Positions 60,282 through 64,000 of a stretch of 64,000 bases of DNA are shown here, piece after piece. The DNA is taken from the NCBI RefSeq assembly GCF_019226825.1, contig NZ_CP076642.1:310001-374000 (forward strand), given 5' to 3'. Numbering within the stretch: position 1 is the first letter of the stretch; each line of letters begins with the position of its first letter. The translations under genes and the position numbers were made by a program. A model generated the notes under the pieces. The model did not search any database, was not told the origin of the DNA, and worked only from the letters and a program-made list of their open reading frames with translations. The stretch is from Vibrio ostreae. Its GTDB lineage: Bacteria; Pseudomonadota; Gammaproteobacteria; Enterobacterales; Vibrionaceae.

Positions 60282-62764
60282 TAACTTGCTCCCATATAGG
60301 CTTTTTCTAACTCCGAATCGGATAATAATTGTTGTGCCGTACCTGCCTGCACTATCTTGCCGGTTTCGAGTACATAAGCCCGATCAGCAACCTGCAGCGC
60401 AAGATTGGCCATTTGATCGACGAGCAGTATGGTCACGCCGTCGTCTCTGAGCTGTGCCAAGGCATCATAGAGCTCAGCAATCATCGACGGCGCTAAGCCC
60501 AGCGACGGTTCATCGAGTAACAGGATGCGTGGTTTGGCCATTAACGCCCGTCCGACCGCGACCATTTGCTGCTCTCCGCCAGACAGCAGTCCGGCCTGAC
60601 TCTCTATCCGATCGCGCAGGCGCGGAAAGCGCTGTAAAATCGCTTCAATTTCGTTTACCTCATCGACATCATCCTGACGTGAATACGCGCCGAGCAGCAG
60701 GTTGTCTCTGACAGACAGATCACCGAATAGCTGACGCCCTTCGGGAACCAAAGCCAGGCCACGTTCGGCAATCTGATCAGCATTCATGTGATGGATGTAG
60801 CTGTCATCAAGGCCAATCGTCCCGCCGGCGGGCTTCTTAAGCCCCGCCAGACAGCGCAGGATGCTGCTTTTCCCGGCACCATTGGCCCCTAAAATGGCGA
60901 CACATTCGCCCGGATTAACCTCAATATCAACCTCATGCACCACAGGGGACGCCCCGTAGTCTATGGTCAGTTGTTTGGTAAACAGGACTGACTGTTTGGC
61001 AGCAGTCCACTGCTTGGCCCGTGGCGGGGCGTTATAACTGGTCGCGCCCAGATAGGCAGCAATGACCGCCGGATCCTGTTGAATCTGTAGTGGTTCACCC
61101 AGAGCGATCGGTTTACCGGCATCCAGCACCAGCACCTGATCACTGACACCCATCACCAGTTTCATATCATGCTCAACCAGAATGACCGCAATACCAAATC
61201 CGGCGATGGTCTTGATTAAACCGGCTAATTGATCGGTATCCTCACGGCTCAGACCTGCCGCTGGCTCATCCAGCAACAAAACCCACGGACAAGTGGCCAG
61301 CGAACGTGCTATCTCGACCAGACGGCGATCAACATGGGGTAGGTCCTGTGCGGGAGTATTGATGGATCCCTGATAACCGACCAGTGCCAGCAGATTCAGC
61401 GCCAGTTCGCGCTGCCCTGGCTGCCGGGCGTAAAACGGATGGCCGATACTGCCTTGCTGCATCGCCGTCAACAGATTTTCCAGTACTGACATATCATCAA
61501 ACAACTGGCTGGTCTGATAGGTGCGTGAAATGCCGCAGCGGGCGATACTATGAGCATTGAGGCCAACAAGCTCTTCATTCAGGCTGACCCTGCCCTGATC
61601 CGGGGTATAAAAACCACTAATCATATTCAGCACCGTGGTTTTACCCGCCCCGTTAGGGCCGATAATACTGGTCACTTTGCCAAGCGGCGCTTCAAAACTG
61701 ACCCCTTGCGCTGCGACCACACCACCAAAAGTAATACCGATATTGTCGACCTTTAGTGCACTGAGGCCGTTATCCGCACGATCGTAAAACGTCGCAATCA
61801 GATGCCGGTTGACCGATTTGGGCGGTAACTCAATGCTCGTTTTACGCAATCGTGTGGTCATTTCGCCGATCAGGCCGCGCGGAGCGCCCCACAGCACGGC
61901 GAGCAGCAATACCGCAAAAATCAGCAGGCGGTATTCCGCCAGCGGCGCCAGCAGCTCAGGCAATAAAACTACCACCGTGGCTCCCAGAACCGGTCCCCAT
62001 AATGTGCCTGTTCCGCCCAGGATCACCACCAGCACAAACAAAATCGACTGAGTAAACGGAAACGTGCTTGGGCTGATGTACATCATCAGTGGCGGGATCA
62101 TTGCACCGGCAAGCCCCGCAAACGCCGCTGATAAAGTAAAAGCCAGGGTTTGTGTATGCAGTGGATTAAATCCGAGTGAACGCGCTGCAACCGGACTCGA
62201 TTTTACCGCACGCATTGCTTTGCCCCAGCCACTGTAATAGACCTGCTGATACATAATTAGCGCCGCGCCGAGGCTCATCATACCGATAAGCGCAAGCAGA
62301 CGTTCCGGTTCCAATTCGCCCAATTCCGGCATCGGGATCCCCATCAACCCATTGGCACCACCAGTTACGTCACGCCACTCCATCAAGCCGTGATGGACGA
62401 CGAAAGAGAACGCGATGGTCACCATTGCCAGATAAGGCCCGCTAACCCGCATGGCCGGGATAGCCAACAAGCCACCCACGGCGCCGCACACCAGCGCGGC
62501 AGCCACAACGGCCAGCCCGAAAGGAACGCCATTCAACAGCAACAACCCGCTGACATAAGCGCCAATCGCATAAAAAGCGATATGGCCAAAACTGATCTGG
62601 CCGCTCATCCCCATCAGAATGTTAAGACCAACGCCAACCAGTGCCGTGATAGCACAGAGGGTAAACACCAGTAACGAATAACTGTCGAGCAGAAAACAGA
62701 GCACGGAACCTGCCAGGGTAAAAAGCGTAATCCACAACCAGGATTTTGACTGAGTGATACTCAT
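60281..62764 (-). CDS. Fused branched-chain-type ABC importer: permease + two ATPases (LivM-LivG-LivF)
   Basis: An 827-residue single polypeptide. Residues 1-300 are a LivM-type permease (MGMSGQISFGHIAFYAIGAYV, AVKSSPVAARSLGFN, GGTGTLWGPVLGA). Residues about 335-575 are a LivG-type ATPase (Walker A GPNGAGKTT at 369-377, Walker B VLLLDEPAAGL at 495-505, with LPHVDRRL instead of a standard signature). Residues about 590-827 are a LivF-type ATPase (GANGAGKSS at 626-634, LSGGEQQ at 728-734, Walker B ILLLDEP). It is overlapped by four bases with livH and adjoins the amidohydrolase. The substrate is probably not a branched-chain amino acid, given the neighbouring hydrolase; urea/amide/nucleobase uptake is possible. 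Confidence 0.85.
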   Translation of the reverse strand: MSITQSKSWLWITLFTLAGSVLCFLLDSYSLLVFTLCAITALVGVGLNILMGMSGQISFGHIAFYAIGAYVSGLLLLNGVPFGLAVVAAALVCGAVGGLLAIPAMRVSGPYLAMVTIAFSFVVHHGLMEWRDVTGGANGLMGIPMPELGELEPERLLALIGMMSLGAALIMYQQVYYSGWGKAMRAVKSSPVAARSLGFNPLHTQTLAFTLSAAFAGLAGAMIPPLMMYISPSTFPFTQSILFVLVVILGGTGTLWGPVLGATVVVLLPELLAPLAEYRLLIFAVLLLAVLWGAPRGLIGEMTTRLRKTSIELPPKSVNRHLIATFYDRADNGLSALKVDNIGITFGGVVAAQGVSFEAPLGKVTSIIGPNGAGKTTVLNMISGFYTPDQGRVSLNEELVGLNAHSIARCGISRTYQTSQLFDDMSVLENLLTAMQQGSIGHPFYARQPGQRELALNLLALVGYQGSINTPAQDLPHVDRRLVEIARSLATCPWVLLLDEPAAGLSREDTDQLAGLIKTIAGFGIAVILVEHDMKLVMGVSDQVLVLDAGKPIALGEPLQIQQDPAVIAAYLGATSYNAPPRAKQWTAAKQSVLFTKQLTIDYGASPVVHEVDIEVNPGECVAILGANGAGKSSILRCLAGLKKPAGGTIGLDDSYIHHMNADQIAERGLALVPEGRQLFGDLSVRDNLLLGAYSRQDDVDEVNEIEAILQRFPRLRDRIESQAGLLSGGEQQMVAVGRALMAKPRILLLDEPSLGLAPSMIAELYDALAQLRDDGVTILLVDQMANLALQVADRAYVLETGKIVQAGTAQQLLSDSELEKAYMGAS

Positions 62765-63630
62765 ACTTTGACCTCCTGTCCTTTTACAAACAGGCCATTG
62801 GGTTTGACCGCTAATGCCAATATGACCAGAGAGAAGGTAATGATCTGAGTGAACGCGGAGCCAAAATAAACGGTGACTATCGCCTCCGCTAAACCAAAAA
62901 TCAGCCCGGCACTGAACACGCCGGACGCACTGGTGATACCGCCCAGAATGGCGACCGCAAAGGCTTTGAGTCCGAACAGCGTGCCCATATCCGAATGCAC
63001 CGCAAACAGTGGCGCGATCAGAATACCAGCGATCGCAGCGAGCACCGTCGACATGGCAAAACTGACTGCGACAACACGACTGACATTGATGCCCATCAGA
63101 CGGGCCGAATCAGGGTTCTGTACACAGGCCAGCAGCACTTTGCCTAAACGGGTACGGCGCACCAGCATTGCCAGTAACAGCGCGATAATCACACCGACTA
63201 CGGGAATCATGACCTGCAGTGCATACACTCCGCTGCCGAACAAGTCGACACTGGTGGTAGCAAATTCGTTGCTAAACTGACGCGGCTCTTTACCGAAAGT
63301 AAACAACACCGCATTATCGATTAAGATCCCTCCCGCAACCGTTGCCATCAGCCAGGCATCAGAGCCTTTATTGGCAAACGGGCGTACCAGAAAGCGTTCT
63401 ATCGCTAAGCCATATAACGCACTGAGCAGCAAAGTGACACAGAAGGCACCCCAGTAAGGCATGCCCCACGTGATGCAAAAAGAGTAAGCCAGCACCGCCC
63501 CGAGCATCATGGCACTGCCCTGGGAGAAATTAACGGTTTTGCTGACGATATAAGTAATATGAAACCCGAGGGCAAGGAGAGCATACATGCTCCCCAGACC
63601 CAGCCCGGTAATAATGGCAGCGGTTAACAT
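62761..63630 (-). CDS. LivH-type ABC importer permease
   Basis: A 289-residue inner-membrane permease with about eight helices; characteristic are GLGLGSMYALLALGFHITYIVSKTVNFSQGS and CVQNPDSARLMGINVSRVVA plus GLKAFAVAILGGITSASGVF. The TGA overlaps the ATG of the fused permease/ATPase gene by four bases. Together they form the two permeases of a branched-chain-amino-acid-type (HAAT) importer. Confidence 0.88.
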   Translation of the reverse strand: MLTAAIITGLGLGSMYALLALGFHITYIVSKTVNFSQGSAMMLGAVLAYSFCITWGMPYWGAFCVTLLLSALYGLAIERFLVRPFANKGSDAWLMATVAGGILIDNAVLFTFGKEPRQFSNEFATTSVDLFGSGVYALQVMIPVVGVIIALLLAMLVRRTRLGKVLLACVQNPDSARLMGINVSRVVAVSFAMSTVLAAIAGILIAPLFAVHSDMGTLFGLKAFAVAILGGITSASGVFSAGLIFGLAEAIVTVYFGSAFTQIITFSLVILALAVKPNGLFVKGQEVKV

Positions 63631-63650
63631 GATGTAACGCTCTCCTATCC

Positions 63651-63685
63651 GTATTGACTGACCAAATATTTGTATTGACTGACCA
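63651..63685. repeat. Direct repeat upstream of livH
   Basis: GTATTGACTGACCA occurs at 63651-63664 and again at 63672-63685, a 21-base period in the gap between the binding protein and livH genes. Confidence 0.7.
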
Positions 63686-63699
63686 CCGTTCAGTGCGAG

Positions 63700-64000
63700 T
63701 TACTGAACCGGTACGATTTGGTCATTGACGAAATGAGTGAAAACATAATCTTTGGCACCAATCGCATCATGTTGGGTTTGGGTGAAAGGCCGTTTAAAAT
63801 CTTTAATCAAGCCCTGATAATCATCGATACGATAGAAACCGTCACGAATGGCACTGCCTTGAGTAGAACCTGCATTTTGTATCGCCAGCGCGGTCAAATG
63901 CATCGCATCGTACGCATTGGCAATGCCCACGGCCGGTGTCACATCAGCCACACTTTTGATTTCTGGGAATTTCGCCTGCAATTTACCAAACACTTCACCG
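63700..64000 (-). CDS. ABC importer substrate-binding protein (3' end only; gene continues past the window)
   Basis: The last roughly 100 residues of a type 1 periplasmic binding protein (LivJ-like) of the HAAT class, ending AKDYVFTHFVNDQIVPVQ. VGIANAYDAMHLTALAIQNAGST is the usual C-terminal helix region. The frame is open through the right edge. It supplies the substrate to LivH and the fused LivM-LivG-LivF; identity of the ligand cannot be read from this fragment. Confidence 0.8.
   Translation of the reverse strand, partial: GEVFGKLQAKFPEIKSVADVTPAVGIANAYDAMHLTALAIQNAGSTQGSAIRDGFYRIDDYQGLIKDFKRPFTQTQHDAIGAKDYVFTHFVNDQIVPVQ

Noticed and set aside
1..64000. Integron attC (VCR) repeats or CRISPR arrays
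   Set aside because: No regularly spaced repeats with spacers and no GTTRRRY-type attC sites were recognised; the short direct repeats seen are tandem duplications.

Overview
The window looks like a piece of a Vibrio-type (Vibrionaceae, Gammaproteobacteria) genome, most likely the second chromosome. The evidence is gene content: an intact vxrB-vxrC-vxrD-vxrE run behind a 5'-truncated vxrA, a hutA-type heme receptor with a Fur-box-like site, Vibrio-type small DUF proteins, and a gene order (vxr operon, yciH, ddl, SPOR lipoprotein, Pat-like enzyme, LysR, hutA, sgrR) that, from memory, resembles Vibrio cholerae chromosome II around hutA. No rRNA, tRNA, CRISPR array or insertion sequence was recognised.

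Layout. 1-3951: the VxrAB two-component system and its co-transcribed envelope genes. 3952-7347: a gene-poor, partly decayed stretch with a kinase-fold gene, two small hypothetical genes and a broken regulator-like gene. 7348-11087: yciH, a DUF3319 gene, a solitary tyrosine recombinase that ends exactly against a frameshifted ddl, and a SPOR lipoprotein. 11088-21862: a PatZ-like acetyltransferase, a LysR regulator, hutA, an sgrR operon, a hotdog thioesterase, an M48 lipoprotein protease and a PhnA-type protein. 21863-26965: a decayed DUF4258 gene with paired palindromic operators, a 31-residue membrane miniprotein, a 5'-nucleotidase, a YbjD-like OLD-family ATPase/nuclease and a DUF1097 membrane protein. 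27170-36962: a LysR regulator divergent from a formate/nitrite-type channel fused to CBS domains (with an FNR-like box), yceI with cytochrome b561, a class 3 lipase, an EAL protein, a GGDEF protein and a cupin. 37210-40417: fdhD and a YdeP-type molybdopterin oxidoreductase.

40823-55016 is the metabolic centrepiece: a compact glycine betaine catabolic cluster. GbcA/GbcB (Rieske oxygenase and reductase) should demethylate glycine betaine to dimethylglycine. DgcA/DgcB with a dedicated EtfA/EtfB pair should demethylate dimethylglycine to sarcosine and pass electrons onward. A BCCT carrier imports the substrate, a GbdR-like AraC/GlxA-family activator controls the set, and an M19 dipeptidase-like protein, a DUF5943-like protein and an 82-residue protein of unknown role travel with it. 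No sarcosine oxidase is in the window.

55622-64000: a small hypothetical gene, a Cache/HAMP chemoreceptor, and a GntR regulator convergent with an amidohydrolase plus a branched-chain-amino-acid-type ABC importer in which permease and both ATPases form one polypeptide (LivM-LivG-LivF), followed by LivH and the truncated binding protein.

Four genes (ddl, a DUF4258 gene, the BCCT carrier, gbdR) carry single-base frameshifts, all in or next to homopolymer runs. At least three of these look more like sequencing or assembly errors than genuine loss, because the rest of each frame is intact.
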